NCBI RefSeq assembly: GCF_003807585.1 | Contig: NZ_RMBX01000004.1 | Location: forward strand, 124,001-188,000 | Reading direction: 5' to 3' | DNA: 64,000 nucleotides | From: Chitinophaga barathri | GTDB lineage: Bacteria > Bacteroidota > Bacteroidia > Chitinophagales > Chitinophagaceae | Shown here: positions 50,839-60,594 of the stretch, one piece after another | How positions within the stretch are numbered: the stretch's first letter is position 1 | Layout: every line of letters starts with the position of its first letter | The notes under the pieces: model-generated | Seen by the model: the letters and a program-made list of their open reading frames with translations, nothing else | Database searches by the model: none | Told to the model about the DNA's origin: nothing | Program-made: the position numbers and the translations under genes

Positions 50839-51882
50839 ATGGATAAACTCCTGAACCGCTCGCTGAAGAAACTGATGATATATGCCGGTATCGTGCTGGT
50901 ATGCAGTATCCCGGTGTATTATGTGATGATCAGCCTGCTGCTGGAATATGAGTTTGATGAACATAACATCATCCTAACGCCTGAAGCGGGCCGGGAAGAC
51001 CGCTTCCTGATCATCGGCGCTGTAACGCTGCTCACCGTCCTGTTTTTCGTACTGATGCTGGTCGGCTTTATCCTGCTGAACCGCCGGATATCTAACCGTT
51101 TGTGGCAGCCCTTTTACCACAGCCTGGGAAAGATCAAAAAGTTCGACCTGAACCGGCAGGAAAAAGTGGATTTCGAAGAAACCGGTATTGAAGAGTTTGC
51201 GGAGCTGAACCAGAGCCTGCACAAACTGATAGCCGGGAATATTGCGGCTTATGCGCAGCAGAAAGAGTTTGCGGACAATGCCTCCCACGAGTTGCAGACG
51301 CCCCTGGCCATTATACAGTCGAAACTGGACCTGCTGCTGCAAAGCAAATCGCTGACAGACGAACAATACAATATCATCGAAGACGCGAATAAGGCACTGG
51401 CAAGAGTGACCCGCATCAACAAAAATCTATTGCTGCTCACGAAGATCGAAAACAGCCAGTTCATGGAAAAAGAAAGGCTCAGCCTTTCCGGGCTGATAAC
51501 AAAAAATATTTCCCTCTTTACCAGTTTTGCCGAAGGCGTGGAGCTGGAGCTGAATGCTGAAATACAGGAGAATGTGGAGGTGGAAGGCAATAAGGTACTG
51601 ATCGAAATATTGCTGAACAACCTCGTGACCAATGCGATCAGGTATACCTCCCCCGGCGGCACGATCCATATCCGGCTTTCCGGGAGCCGGCTGGTAGTGG
51701 AAAACCCGGGCGAAGTGGCGCTGAAAGAAGAGCAGCTGTTCAAACGGTTCAGTACAGCATCTTCACAATCCCCGGGCACAGGCCTCGGGCTGGCGCTGGT
51801 GAAGCAGATATGCAACCGGTATGACTGGAAGATCACATATGCCTATGAAGACGGGCAGCATGTATTTTCAGTAAAGTTTTAG
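50839..51882 (+). CDS. sensor histidine kinase
   Basis: A 347-aa kinase with two TM segments (about 12-35 and 55-78) around a short periplasmic loop. The phosphoacceptor H150 is in NASHELQTPL. The ATPase has N box VTNAIRYT and G box GTGLGLALVKQIC. It has no response regulator gene beside it and thus is an orphan; upstream lies the TIR/NDT cassette. The signal sensed by the short periplasmic loop is unknown. Confidence 0.92.
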   Translation: MDKLLNRSLKKLMIYAGIVLVCSIPVYYVMISLLLEYEFDEHNIILTPEAGREDRFLIIGAVTLLTVLFFVLMLVGFILLNRRISNRLWQPFYHSLGKIKKFDLNRQEKVDFEETGIEEFAELNQSLHKLIAGNIAAYAQQKEFADNASHELQTPLAIIQSKLDLLLQSKSLTDEQYNIIEDANKALARVTRINKNLLLLTKIENSQFMEKERLSLSGLITKNISLFTSFAEGVELELNAEIQENVEVEGNKVLIEILLNNLVTNAIRYTSPGGTIHIRLSGSRLVVENPGEVALKEEQLFKRFSTASSQSPGTGLGLALVKQICNRYDWKITYAYEDGQHVFSVKF

Positions 51883-51950
51883 CTTCAAAATAGATCCCTG
51901 TTACCATATCATCCCGCCGGACTGCCCGCGCGATAAGAAATTTACGTCAA

Positions 51951-51971
51951 AATACTAAAATATTTAGTATT
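51951..51971. promoter_or_regulatory. palindromic operator upstream of imuA
   Basis: AATACTAAA-ATA-TTTAGTATT: two perfect 9-bp arms around 3 bp, 44 bp before the imuA start. A related half-site (TTGCTAAATAATTG) follows. Mutasome operons are usually LexA or S24-repressor-controlled, and this could be the SOS-type operator. Confidence 0.65.
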
Positions 51972-52014
51972 ATTGCTAAATAATTGAGTAGCGTACTTAT
52001 AACCATTAGCAGGC

Positions 52015-52752
52015 ATGATGAGGGGTAAAGCAGATATCATTGCTGCCCTGCAGAAAGAGATACTTTCCCTGCAGGGATACAGGGCGGAAGGCGACAGTAC
52101 TGCCGTAAATGTAGGACTGGAAGCCATCACCCGCTCTTTCCCCAATGCCATATTCCCCACCGGGGCCATTCATGAATTCCTTACGGAAGCGCCCGAGCAC
52201 ACTGCCGCAACGGGCGGATTTATGGCCGGGCTGCTGGCTTCGCTGATGCAGCGGGGCGGCGCCTGTATCTGGGTCAGTACTTCGCGCAGGCTTTTCCCTC
52301 CCTCTTTAAAAACATTCGGTGTAGAGCCGGATAGGTTCATTTTTGTAGACCTGCAACGGGAAAAGGATGTGCTCTGGGCCATGGAAGAAAGCCTGAAATG
52401 CGGAGGGCTGGCGGCTGTGATCGCGGACCTTGGCGAAATCACCTTTACCCAGTCCCGCAGGGTGCAGCTGGCGGTGGAGCACAGCGGGGTTACCTGTTTT
52501 CTCCTCCGTACCAATCCCCGCAAGCTGAACACTATTGCAAGCATTGCCCGCTGGAAGATCACGCCGCTGCCCAGCCAGCTGGAGGAAGGTATGCCAGGCG
52601 TGGGTTTTCCACGCTGGCAGGTGGAGCTGCTGAAAGTACGCAACGGCTATCCGGGAATGTGGAAAGTGGAATGGTCGGCGGGTGGTTTTGTGATGTTGCC
52701 GGAACGTGCTGTAGCAGCCACCGCGGCCGGGCAAAAAAGAAAAGCGGGGTAA
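52015..52752 (+). CDS. imuA: ImuA-like RecA-fold protein of the mutasome
   Basis: A 245-aa ImuA-type protein with a RecA-like core: FPTGAIHEFLTEAPEHTAATGGFMAGLLASL, ACIWVSTSRRLFPPSLKTFGVEPDRFIFVDL, LAAVIADLGEITFTQSRRVQLAVEHSGVTCFLLR. It lacks a clear Walker A. ImuA is thought to connect RecA with ImuB in error-prone translesion synthesis. The next gene (imuB) starts after 1 bp. The palindrome at 51951 lies upstream. Confidence 0.88.
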   Translation: MMRGKADIIAALQKEILSLQGYRAEGDSTAVNVGLEAITRSFPNAIFPTGAIHEFLTEAPEHTAATGGFMAGLLASLMQRGGACIWVSTSRRLFPPSLKTFGVEPDRFIFVDLQREKDVLWAMEESLKCGGLAAVIADLGEITFTQSRRVQLAVEHSGVTCFLLRTNPRKLNTIASIARWKITPLPSQLEEGMPGVGFPRWQVELLKVRNGYPGMWKVEWSAGGFVMLPERAVAATAAGQKRKAG

Positions 52753-52753
52753 G

Positions 52754-54259
52754 ATGGCGAAGCGGTATGTGACGATATGGTTCCGTTACCTGGTAACGGA
52801 CTGGATGATCCGCCACCGGCCAGGGCTGCGAAAAGAATCTTTTGTATTTGCGGCGCCTGTGCATGGGCGTATGATGATCGCCGCCGCCTGTAAAAACGCG
52901 GAAGCCAACGGCATCACCGCCGGTATACCTGTTGCCGATGCAAAAGCGATCGATCCTTCGTTGCATGTGCTGGACAATCGCCACGGGCTGGAAGAAAAAC
53001 TGCTCAGGACGCTGGCGGAATGGAGCATCCGGTATACGCCCACCGCTGCGGTGGACCTGCCGGACGGCCTCACGCTGGACGCAAGCGGCTGCGCGCATCT
53101 CTGGGGAGGAGAAGAGGCTTATGTGAAAGAGATCGTCAGCAAGCTGGGCGCTGCCGGCTTTGATGTGCGCGCCGCCATGGCTGATACCATTGGTACAGCA
53201 TGGGCGGTGGCAAGGTACGGGGAAGGCGCCATTTCCATTGTCCAAAGCGGGGATCAGGCCACCGCATTACTTCCTTTACATCCCGCCGCGCTGCGCCCCG
53301 ATCCGGCTGTGCTGGTCCGGTTGCAGAAACTGGGCTTCCGCCGCATCGCCGCATTTGCGAATATGCCCCGTGCCGCACTGCGCAGGCGTTTCGGGGAAGA
53401 CCTGCTTACCAGGCTGAGCCAGGCACTGGGGCAGGCGGAAGAATTTATACAACCCATTTTTATCAATCCGCCTTACCAGGAACGGCTGAACTGCCTGGAG
53501 CCGATCCGCACGGCCGCCGGTATAGAGATCGCAATCAGGCGCTTGCTGGACACACTTTGCAAACGCCTGGAATCGGAAGGGAAGGGGCTGCGGTCCGCAG
53601 TGCTGAAATGTTTCAGAGTAGATGGCAAAACGGTGGAAGCGGCCATCGGCACCAATCGCGCATCGCACAACGCGGCACACCTTTACAAATTATTCGAGCT
53701 TAAAATACCCACTATCGAGCCCGCACTGGGCATCGAGCTGTTTGTGCTGGAAGCGCCGAAGGTAGAAGAAACAGAACAGCAGCAGGAAAAACTCTGGGCC
53801 ACAGGCCCGGGCCTGGAGGATGCGGCCGTAGCCGAGCTGCTGGACAGGCTGGCGGGTAAGGCCGGCGTCGGCGCCATCCGCCGTTTTCTGCCGGATGAAC
53901 ATTACTGGCCCGAAAGATCGGTTACACCCGCAGCATCCCTGAAAGACAAGCCGGCGGATGGCTGGCGGCTGGACAGGCCCAGGCCGGTATTACTGCTGCC
54001 GCACCCTGAAGCCATCGAAGTATCCGCGCCCATACCCGATTATCCGCCTATGCTGTTCCGCTACAGGGGCAGGCTGCATGAGATCAGGAAGGCGGATGGA
54101 CCTGAGCGCATAGAGCGGGAATGGTGGCTGGACGGTGGCGAGCACCGGGATTATTATACGGTGGAAGATGAGCAGGGGCAGCGTTACTGGCTGTTCCGCT
54201 CCGGTCACTATAACGAAGATCAGCGCCACCAATGGTTTATACATGGATTTTTTGCGTAG
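52754..54259 (+). CDS. imuB: ImuB-like Y-family polymerase-related protein
   Basis: A 501-aa Y-family-like protein: RYVTIWFRYL at the first strand position lacks the catalytic DxD residue pattern, ALDPSL-like KAIDPSLHVLDN, LDASGCAHLWGGEEAYVKEI, and a helix-hairpin-helix region (LQKLGFRRIAAFANMPRAALRRRFG). The loss of catalytic acids is known in ImuB, which acts as a scaffold for ImuA, the clamp and DnaE2. A clamp-binding site cannot be pointed to with confidence. It overlaps closely with imuA (1-bp gap) and is followed by a 157-bp gap before dnaE2. Confidence 0.9.
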   Translation: MAKRYVTIWFRYLVTDWMIRHRPGLRKESFVFAAPVHGRMMIAAACKNAEANGITAGIPVADAKAIDPSLHVLDNRHGLEEKLLRTLAEWSIRYTPTAAVDLPDGLTLDASGCAHLWGGEEAYVKEIVSKLGAAGFDVRAAMADTIGTAWAVARYGEGAISIVQSGDQATALLPLHPAALRPDPAVLVRLQKLGFRRIAAFANMPRAALRRRFGEDLLTRLSQALGQAEEFIQPIFINPPYQERLNCLEPIRTAAGIEIAIRRLLDTLCKRLESEGKGLRSAVLKCFRVDGKTVEAAIGTNRASHNAAHLYKLFELKIPTIEPALGIELFVLEAPKVEETEQQQEKLWATGPGLEDAAVAELLDRLAGKAGVGAIRRFLPDEHYWPERSVTPAASLKDKPADGWRLDRPRPVLLLPHPEAIEVSAPIPDYPPMLFRYRGRLHEIRKADGPERIEREWWLDGGEHRDYYTVEDEQGQRYWLFRSGHYNEDQRHQWFIHGFFA

Positions 54260-54341
54260 GGGATATAGCCGGGTAAGATCCGTACTGCATCATGCAGGCA
54301 ATAATTACACGGTTGGAAGTACGAGCGGAAAAAGATCACGG

Positions 54342-54377
54342 TTGCATGATACAGGCAATCACGGCTGTGTGATGCAA
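54342..54377 (+). other. hairpin between imuB and dnaE2
   Basis: TTGCAT and ATACAG pair with CTGTGT and ATGCAA around a 10-nt loop. Similar words, TGCATCATGCAGGCAAT and TGCATGATACAGGCAAT, occur 50 bp apart. It is not followed by a U run. Confidence 0.4.
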
Positions 54378-54416
54378 AGAGCATAACACCGTTTTTACAT
54401 AAAGAAAAAGCCGGGC

Positions 54417-57400
54417 ATGAGTTACACAGAATTACAGGTCACCAGCAATTTCAGTTTCCTGCGGGGCGCTTCCCACCCGGAAGAGCTCGTGCAGCAAGCC
54501 GCGGAATTTGGTTATGAAGCCATTGCCATCACGGACCGGAATAGTTTTGCCGGTATCGTGCGCGGGCATGCAGCCGCCAAAGAACACGGCATCCGCATCA
54601 TACCCGCCTGCCGCCTGGACCTGCTGGACGGTCCCGGCCTGCTGGCGTATCCTACAAACAGGGAGGCTTACGGCCGGCTGTCCGCATTGCTCACCACCGG
54701 CAACCTGCGCGCCGAAAAAGGCCAGTGCCACCTGTACCGGCAGGATGTATATGCCCATTGCCAGGGTATGAAATTTATTGCCGTACCCCCCGCCACCCTC
54801 AATGCGCAGTTTGATTTTGAAGAGGAGTATAAACGCGCAATACAAGAATACCGCGAGGTATTCGGCAAAGACCTGTACCTCGGCGCCAGCCGCTCTTACG
54901 ATGGCGATGATCAGAAAAAACTCTACCGGCTTTCACAACTTGCTGAAAAGCTGGGCATACACCTGGCCGCCGTCAACGATGTGCATTATCATATCCCGCA
55001 GCGCCGCGAACTGCAGGACGTGCTCACCTGCGTTCGTGAAAAATGCACGATCCACAACGCCGGATACCTCCTGCACAGCAATGCGGAGCGTTACCTGAAA
55101 CCCGTCGATGAAATGCGCCGCCTGTTCCTGAAATACCCGGACGCCATCCGCCGGAGCCGCGAGATCGGGGAGGCATGTCATTTTTCGCTGGACAGCCTGG
55201 AATATATTTACCCCGAAGAGATCACCTCCGAAGGCCGCACGCCGCAGCAGGAACTTACACACCTGGCCTGGGAAGGCGCAAAAGAATATTTCGGGGACGA
55301 TATCCCTGAAAAAATATCATCCGCGATCCGTTACGAACTGGCCTTTATGGAGGAAATGAACTACGCGTCTTATTTCCTGACGGTATACGACATCGTACGG
55401 TTTGCACGGAGCCAGGGGATACTTTGCCAGGGCCGCGGCTCAGCGGCCAACTCCACGGTGTGTTATTGCCTGGGCATCACCGCGGTGAACCCCGCCAAGT
55501 TCGACACCCTGTTCGAACGTTTTATCTCCTCCGCCAGGAACGAGCCGCCGGACATTGATGTGGACTTCGAACATGAACGCCGCGAAGAAGTGATCCAGTA
55601 CATCTACGAAAAGTATGGCCGCGACCGTGCCGCCATCGTAGCCACCGTTACCCAGCTGCGCCAGAAAGGCTCCGTACGGGACGTAGGCAAGGCCATGGGG
55701 CTTTCCGTGGATATGATCGACCGGCTGAGCGGCTCCCTGTCTTATTTTGATGACGGGGTGGATGAAGCGCGCATCAGGGAAGAAGGCCTTGATCCATCGG
55801 ATCCGCACCTGCGCAAGGTGCTGGAATTGACGGAACAGATGATGGGGTTTCCCCGGCAGCTGGGGCAGCATACGGGCGGCTTTGTGATCACACGCGGCAA
55901 ACTGTCCGATCTCTGCCCCGTGATGAATGCACGGATGGAAAACAGGACCAGTATTGAATGGAACAAAGACGATATCGATACGCTCGGTTTCCTGAAAATA
56001 GACGTGCTGGCATTGGGCATGCTCACCTGTCTGCGTAAGGCGTTTGACCTGGCGAAAGAACATTACGGGCTGCACCTCACCCTGGCCAATATCCCGCAGG
56101 ATATTCCGGCAGTATATGAAATGATCAGCCACGCGGATACGATCGGGGTGTTCCAGATCGAAAGCAGGGCGCAGATGTCCATGCTGCCGAGGCTGAGGCC
56201 CCGGTGTTTTTATGACCTGGTGATAGAAGTGGCCATCGTGCGGCCGGGGCCTATTCAGGGCGACATGGTGCATCCTTACCTGCGGCGGCGTAATGGGGAA
56301 GAAGCTGTTGAATATCCGTCGGAGGAACTAAAAGAAATTCTCGGGCGTACTATGGGGGTGCCGTTATTCCAGGAGCAGGCCATGAAGATCGCGATCGTAG
56401 CTGCGGGGTTTACGCCCGCGGAAGCGGATGAACTGCGGCGGAGCATGGCTACTTTTAAATCGCACGGAAAAGTGAGCCGTTTTGAAAAGAAACTGGTGGA
56501 TGGAATGATGGCAAAAGGTTACCAGGAAGAGTTTGCCCGCCGTGTATTCCGCCAGCTGGAAGGGTTTGGCAGTTACGGTTTTCCGGAAAGTCATGCCGCT
56601 AGTTTTGCCCTGCTGGTATATATCAGCTCCTGGCTTAAATGTTTTTACCCGGATGTATTTGCCACCGCCTTGCTGAACAGTATGCCAATGGGTTTTTACC
56701 AGCCCGCGCAGATCGTGATAGATGCGCGGAAACACGGCGTGGAAGTGCGGCCCGTAGATGTGAACAGCTCCCGGTGGGACAATACGCTGGAAGACGGCGC
56801 CGTAAAATACCGCGCGATGCGCCTGGGATTCCGGCAGGTGAACGGGCTTAAAGAAGAAGAGGCACAAATCCTGGTATCCGCCCGGGGCACAGGATTCAAG
56901 AGCATCACGGCAATGCGGGAAGCCGGCGTATCCCAGTCCGCGCTGGAAAAACTCGCGGATGCGGATGCTTTCCGTTCGCTCGGGCTGGACCGCAGGCAGG
57001 CATTGTGGGAAGTAGCCGCCCTGCACGACCGGCCCGTGGCAATGTTCGCAGGGCAGCCGTCGGAAAGCGCGCATGAAACGCAGGTATCGTTGCCTTTTAT
57101 GACAGAGGCGGAACATGTGATAGAAGATTACGCGGCTACTACTTTGTCATTAAAAGCACACCCGGTGAGTTTTGTAAGGGAAAAACTCAAACTCCTGCAT
57201 GTGCTTACCACGAAGGAGATCAGCGAAGCCAAAGACGGCTCGCTGGTAAAGGTAGCGGGGCTGGTACTGGTGCGGCAAAGGCCCGGCACGGCCAGTGGGG
57301 TGTGTTTTATTACGATAGAAGATGAAACAAGTTTTTCCAACCTCGTGGTGTTCGAAAGCCTGTTTGACAAATACCGTAAAGAGATCGTACAATCCCGGCT

Positions 57401-57623
57401 GCTGATGGTGGAAGGAAAGTTGCAGCGCGAAGGGGAAGTGGTACATGTGATCGTACAGAAATGTTTTAACCTCAACAAACTGCTGCGCGGAATGACGATA
57501 CCGGACAACGACAGCGAGCCGGTGATAACCATGCCAGGGGCGGATAAACCAACTACGCCCCAGCCTGTGGACAAGGAGACGGAGGCGAAAGATGTGTTTT
57601 ATAAGGGGAGGAATTTTAAGTGA
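54417..57623 (+). CDS. dnaE2: error-prone DNA polymerase DnaE2
   Basis: A 1068-aa C-family polymerase. PHP domain at the N-terminus (SNFSFLRGASHPEELVQQA, ITDRNSFAGIVRGH), polymerase core with GRGSAANSTVCYCLGIT and PDIDVDFEHERREEV (D379, D381, D383 region) and D529 in FLKIDVLALGML. The C-terminal OB domain is VKVAGLVLVRQRPGTASGVCFITIEDE. It is the catalytic partner of ImuA and ImuB in mutagenic bypass. It ends in TGATG, overlapping the start of the PAP2 gene. Confidence 0.95.
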   Translation: MSYTELQVTSNFSFLRGASHPEELVQQAAEFGYEAIAITDRNSFAGIVRGHAAAKEHGIRIIPACRLDLLDGPGLLAYPTNREAYGRLSALLTTGNLRAEKGQCHLYRQDVYAHCQGMKFIAVPPATLNAQFDFEEEYKRAIQEYREVFGKDLYLGASRSYDGDDQKKLYRLSQLAEKLGIHLAAVNDVHYHIPQRRELQDVLTCVREKCTIHNAGYLLHSNAERYLKPVDEMRRLFLKYPDAIRRSREIGEACHFSLDSLEYIYPEEITSEGRTPQQELTHLAWEGAKEYFGDDIPEKISSAIRYELAFMEEMNYASYFLTVYDIVRFARSQGILCQGRGSAANSTVCYCLGITAVNPAKFDTLFERFISSARNEPPDIDVDFEHERREEVIQYIYEKYGRDRAAIVATVTQLRQKGSVRDVGKAMGLSVDMIDRLSGSLSYFDDGVDEARIREEGLDPSDPHLRKVLELTEQMMGFPRQLGQHTGGFVITRGKLSDLCPVMNARMENRTSIEWNKDDIDTLGFLKIDVLALGMLTCLRKAFDLAKEHYGLHLTLANIPQDIPAVYEMISHADTIGVFQIESRAQMSMLPRLRPRCFYDLVIEVAIVRPGPIQGDMVHPYLRRRNGEEAVEYPSEELKEILGRTMGVPLFQEQAMKIAIVAAGFTPAEADELRRSMATFKSHGKVSRFEKKLVDGMMAKGYQEEFARRVFRQLEGFGSYGFPESHAASFALLVYISSWLKCFYPDVFATALLNSMPMGFYQPAQIVIDARKHGVEVRPVDVNSSRWDNTLEDGAVKYRAMRLGFRQVNGLKEEEAQILVSARGTGFKSITAMREAGVSQSALEKLADADAFRSLGLDRRQALWEVAALHDRPVAMFAGQPSESAHETQVSLPFMTEAEHVIEDYAATTLSLKAHPVSFVREKLKLLHVLTTKEISEAKDGSLVKVAGLVLVRQRPGTASGVCFITIEDETSFSNLVVFESLFDKYRKEIVQSRLLMVEGKLQREGEVVHVIVQKCFNLNKLLRGMTIPDNDSEPVITMPGADKPTTPQPVDKETEAKDVFYKGRNFK

Positions 57624-58294
57624 TGAAGTTCCGTTACCTTCACCGTTATACCGTTAAACCTGTCATTATGTATTTTTCCAGGGAAGGGGCGGCCAGGGCA
57701 TTTGTGCCTGCCATGCTCGTCTTGCTGTTTATCCTCAGCCTGCTGCCGCTGATGCATGTTGGAAATACCCTTGCCTGGGACACAGATCTGTTGCGGTATA
57801 TTCACCTCAGCCGGAACGTCTCACAGGATGGCTTTTTCAGGATATTGACAGACAGCGCCGCGCTCGTGACCATCGGTATCCCGCTTGTATTTTTGCTGGC
57901 CGGCCTGCTGCTTAAAAAGAAAAGTATATGGCAGCAGGGCCTTGGTTTCGCGGCGATCTTCCTGACGGCCATGAGCCTGAGCACGGCCTTCAAATATCTT
58001 CTGAATAAACCACGTCCTTTTGTTACGTATGATTTCATTGAAAAAGCCACTTCCGGCAACATGCCTTCTTTCCCTTCAGGGCATACGACCGATGTATTTG
58101 TGACGGCGCTGGCCCTTAGCCTCGTATACCGGAAGTGGTACGTGATATTGCCCGCCTTTACCTGGGCATTGCTGGTAGCCTATTCAAGGTTAAGCCTTGG
58201 GGTGCATTACCCCAGCGATGTACTGGCGGGTATTGCACTGGGTTCTTTTACTGCTGTGATAGGCTGCAGGGTATGGGCGGCGGCGGTGAAATGA
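57623..58294 (+). CDS. PAP2 family membrane phosphatase
   Basis: A 223-aa protein; the ATG at 57623 overlaps the dnaE2 stop (TGATG). There are about five TM segments and the PAP2 signature KYLLNKPRPF, PSFPSGHTTDVFV and YSRLSLGVHYPSDVLAG (three PAP2 motifs). It hydrolyses lipid phosphates at the periplasmic face, such as undecaprenyl pyrophosphate or phosphatidate. Coupling to the mutasome is likely only positional. Confidence 0.92.
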   Translation: MKFRYLHRYTVKPVIMYFSREGAARAFVPAMLVLLFILSLLPLMHVGNTLAWDTDLLRYIHLSRNVSQDGFFRILTDSAALVTIGIPLVFLLAGLLLKKKSIWQQGLGFAAIFLTAMSLSTAFKYLLNKPRPFVTYDFIEKATSGNMPSFPSGHTTDVFVTALALSLVYRKWYVILPAFTWALLVAYSRLSLGVHYPSDVLAGIALGSFTAVIGCRVWAAAVK

Positions 58295-58299
58295 TGCAT

Positions 58300-60594
58300 C
58301 TATTGTTTACTCAACTCCACTGCCTTCGCCAGCACTTCATCTTCATTATTGCGGATACCGTTAATTGTCTTCAGCACCGTCACATCCGGCAGCACGCCTT
58401 TCATAAAATGCTGTGAGCCGTCGTGGTTCGTTACTTTCAGGCCGGTGAAGGTGAATACATACCCGCCGGGAAGCGTCACACGGTTGATGTCGCCGTTCGC
58501 GCCCGCGGTAGGCTCCCCAATGATAGTAGCCATCTTAAAATCTTTGATATAACCCATCACGGATTCCGCATAACTGATGGCGCTGCCGTTGATCAGGAAA
58601 AACACTTTCCCGCCGATATGCGGCGTTTCGGGCCTGAGGCCCCAGCCAATGTCCATCCAGCCGGTCTTCTCATGATCCGGGAGGGACATTTGCTGCATAT
58701 GCATCCATTTGTCATTTTCGGGTTTCTTTAAAAGGTGCCGGATGATCATGCTGCCGTTCATGTCTTTGGGATAACCGCGCAGGTCAAAAATGACTGTTTT
58801 GGCGGCGGCCAGTTCTGCGAGTTTCGGTTTTATGCTATCCCAGGGCATCTGCGTAAGGTTCAGGTAAATGGTATGGTTGTCTATCTGCCGATAAGCGGGC
58901 TTTTCATCGGAAGGTTTGTAATATTCCGCCGCGCCCATTTTATAGCTCACATTCACCTGTCGTATGCCTTTGTCCGCAGATGCTACGGTAAGCTGCAATA
59001 CACTGTCCTTCGGTCCGCTGATCATATTGCTGAGGGAGGCGCGCATCAGGGCGTTCGCAGAGCCCGCGGAGGTGAGCAGAACGGCTTTGTCCACGTATTC
59101 TTTTGCGGGTGTGCCGTTGATGGCCGTGATCACATCGCCGGGCTGCAAAGTTATGTCGGGTGAAAGTACACGGGTGATCACCAGTTTGTTTTTGACCCAT
59201 TCCCATTTCAGCGGCAGCATGGAACGGTTGCGCATGCCGTAGGGGCTTACTACAAAAACGTGCCCGTCATGCAATTTGGCGGTGAGTGTTCTGAGGGTAT
59301 TGTCAAAGCCGGCGGCCGTGGTTTGCCGGTAACAGTCCTGCAGGGCCAGGCGGAGGTCTTTGTCCCAGTCCGTCACCCATTCCTGGTAATAAGGATGGAA
59401 ATGCCGGATCACATTCCAGGTGATAACGACGCCGGCCAGTCTTACGTACAGGTCATCGCCGGTAAAAGGAATGGTGAGCTGCCGCTCCATCATTTTGTTC
59501 TGCGCAATGGCAGCTGCGGTGTCGCTGAAAGGATATACCTGTTTGCCATCGCTCCAGAGGGCTACAGGCATGGTGACGGACAAGCCGTTGCCGATATTTT
59601 TGGTGACCGTTGTGCCGGCGGGGATATCATTGGTGAACAGGGCGGGGGCTTTCCGCATATTACCTTCCTGCATTGTCCTTTCCAGTATCAGCGCCTGTTT
59701 GCCGGTGAATGCCTTATTGCCGGTTTTGACGGTGAACAGCGGGTCGCCGCTGTTGAACTGCCAGTAGCCAGGCTTTGCGCCCAGTGAATCATTTTCAAAA
59801 TCACCATTGAGCCCGGGGATTGTTTTCCAGCCTTCAGGCGTTTCGATTTCCAGCTTCATATCGTCCAGCAGCAGGCTGCCTTTGTTCACGACAAAACAGC
59901 CGAATACCACCGCTTTGGCGTCTTCATTTATTTTGCCAATGATGGTATCACGCCGCCAGTCTTTATTGACACCCGTAATGGCACGGTCGTCCATGTTGTC
60001 AAAAAAACCGGGCTTGCCGCTTTCACGGTCCACGCGCAGCCATAGCTGGCCGGTGCCTCCGCCCAGCGATTCCGCTTTGGCGGCGGCGGTATAGCGGATG
60101 GTGCGCCCCCGGTACGGCGTTGCATCTATGCTGCCGGAGATCGTGCTGAAATGCGCGCTCTGCTCCTGCGAGGGAGGCACTTTGGAATAACTGTTGGTAC
60201 GGATGGATTTGTAAGTCTGGCTATTGCTGCCCGCGCCGTAGCCATTGTGCTGCCATACCACTGCTTTCATGTTGTCGGCGCCGGCTGGTTTTACTACAGG
60301 CGGCGCGGTACTGTCCGAGGGATGGATCTGCAGGCCAGGTGCAACAGTGTTGAACAACCCGGCGAGGGTTTGCCGCAGCTCCTGCGGGTTGCGTGCTTTC
60401 TCCGCTTCCCTGGCGCCGTAGACGGCAAAGGTTTCCCAGTCGGTGACCACGTTCGCATCGCTGGGGTGGAAATAACGTACATAACCATAGAGGCGGGTAA
60501 ATGTGTAGAGGTTTTCTGCTTGCTGCGTGGTTTGCGCCATAGCCGGAGCCAAGGCTCCCAGGGCAAATGCGGTCAGGAATAGTTTGCGCTTCAT
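58300..60594 (-). CDS. S41 family peptidase (C-terminal processing type)
   Basis: A 764-aa exported protein. Signal peptide at 1-20. An N-terminal helical and beta part (about 20-380) is followed by a PDZ-like segment (RVLSPDITLQPGDVITAINGTPAKEYV) and the S41 catalytic domain with VIFDLRGYPKDMNGS, FFLINGSAISYAESVMGYI (the Ser likely in this segment) and GEPTAGANGD. It is related to tail-specific proteases that process or degrade exported proteins. It is convergent with PAP2 (5 bp) and separated from the OMP gene by 446 bp. Confidence 0.9.
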   Translation of the reverse strand: MKRKLFLTAFALGALAPAMAQTTQQAENLYTFTRLYGYVRYFHPSDANVVTDWETFAVYGAREAEKARNPQELRQTLAGLFNTVAPGLQIHPSDSTAPPVVKPAGADNMKAVVWQHNGYGAGSNSQTYKSIRTNSYSKVPPSQEQSAHFSTISGSIDATPYRGRTIRYTAAAKAESLGGGTGQLWLRVDRESGKPGFFDNMDDRAITGVNKDWRRDTIIGKINEDAKAVVFGCFVVNKGSLLLDDMKLEIETPEGWKTIPGLNGDFENDSLGAKPGYWQFNSGDPLFTVKTGNKAFTGKQALILERTMQEGNMRKAPALFTNDIPAGTTVTKNIGNGLSVTMPVALWSDGKQVYPFSDTAAAIAQNKMMERQLTIPFTGDDLYVRLAGVVITWNVIRHFHPYYQEWVTDWDKDLRLALQDCYRQTTAAGFDNTLRTLTAKLHDGHVFVVSPYGMRNRSMLPLKWEWVKNKLVITRVLSPDITLQPGDVITAINGTPAKEYVDKAVLLTSAGSANALMRASLSNMISGPKDSVLQLTVASADKGIRQVNVSYKMGAAEYYKPSDEKPAYRQIDNHTIYLNLTQMPWDSIKPKLAELAAAKTVIFDLRGYPKDMNGSMIIRHLLKKPENDKWMHMQQMSLPDHEKTGWMDIGWGLRPETPHIGGKVFFLINGSAISYAESVMGYIKDFKMATIIGEPTAGANGDINRVTLPGGYVFTFTGLKVTNHDGSQHFMKGVLPDVTVLKTINGIRNNEDEVLAKAVELSKQ

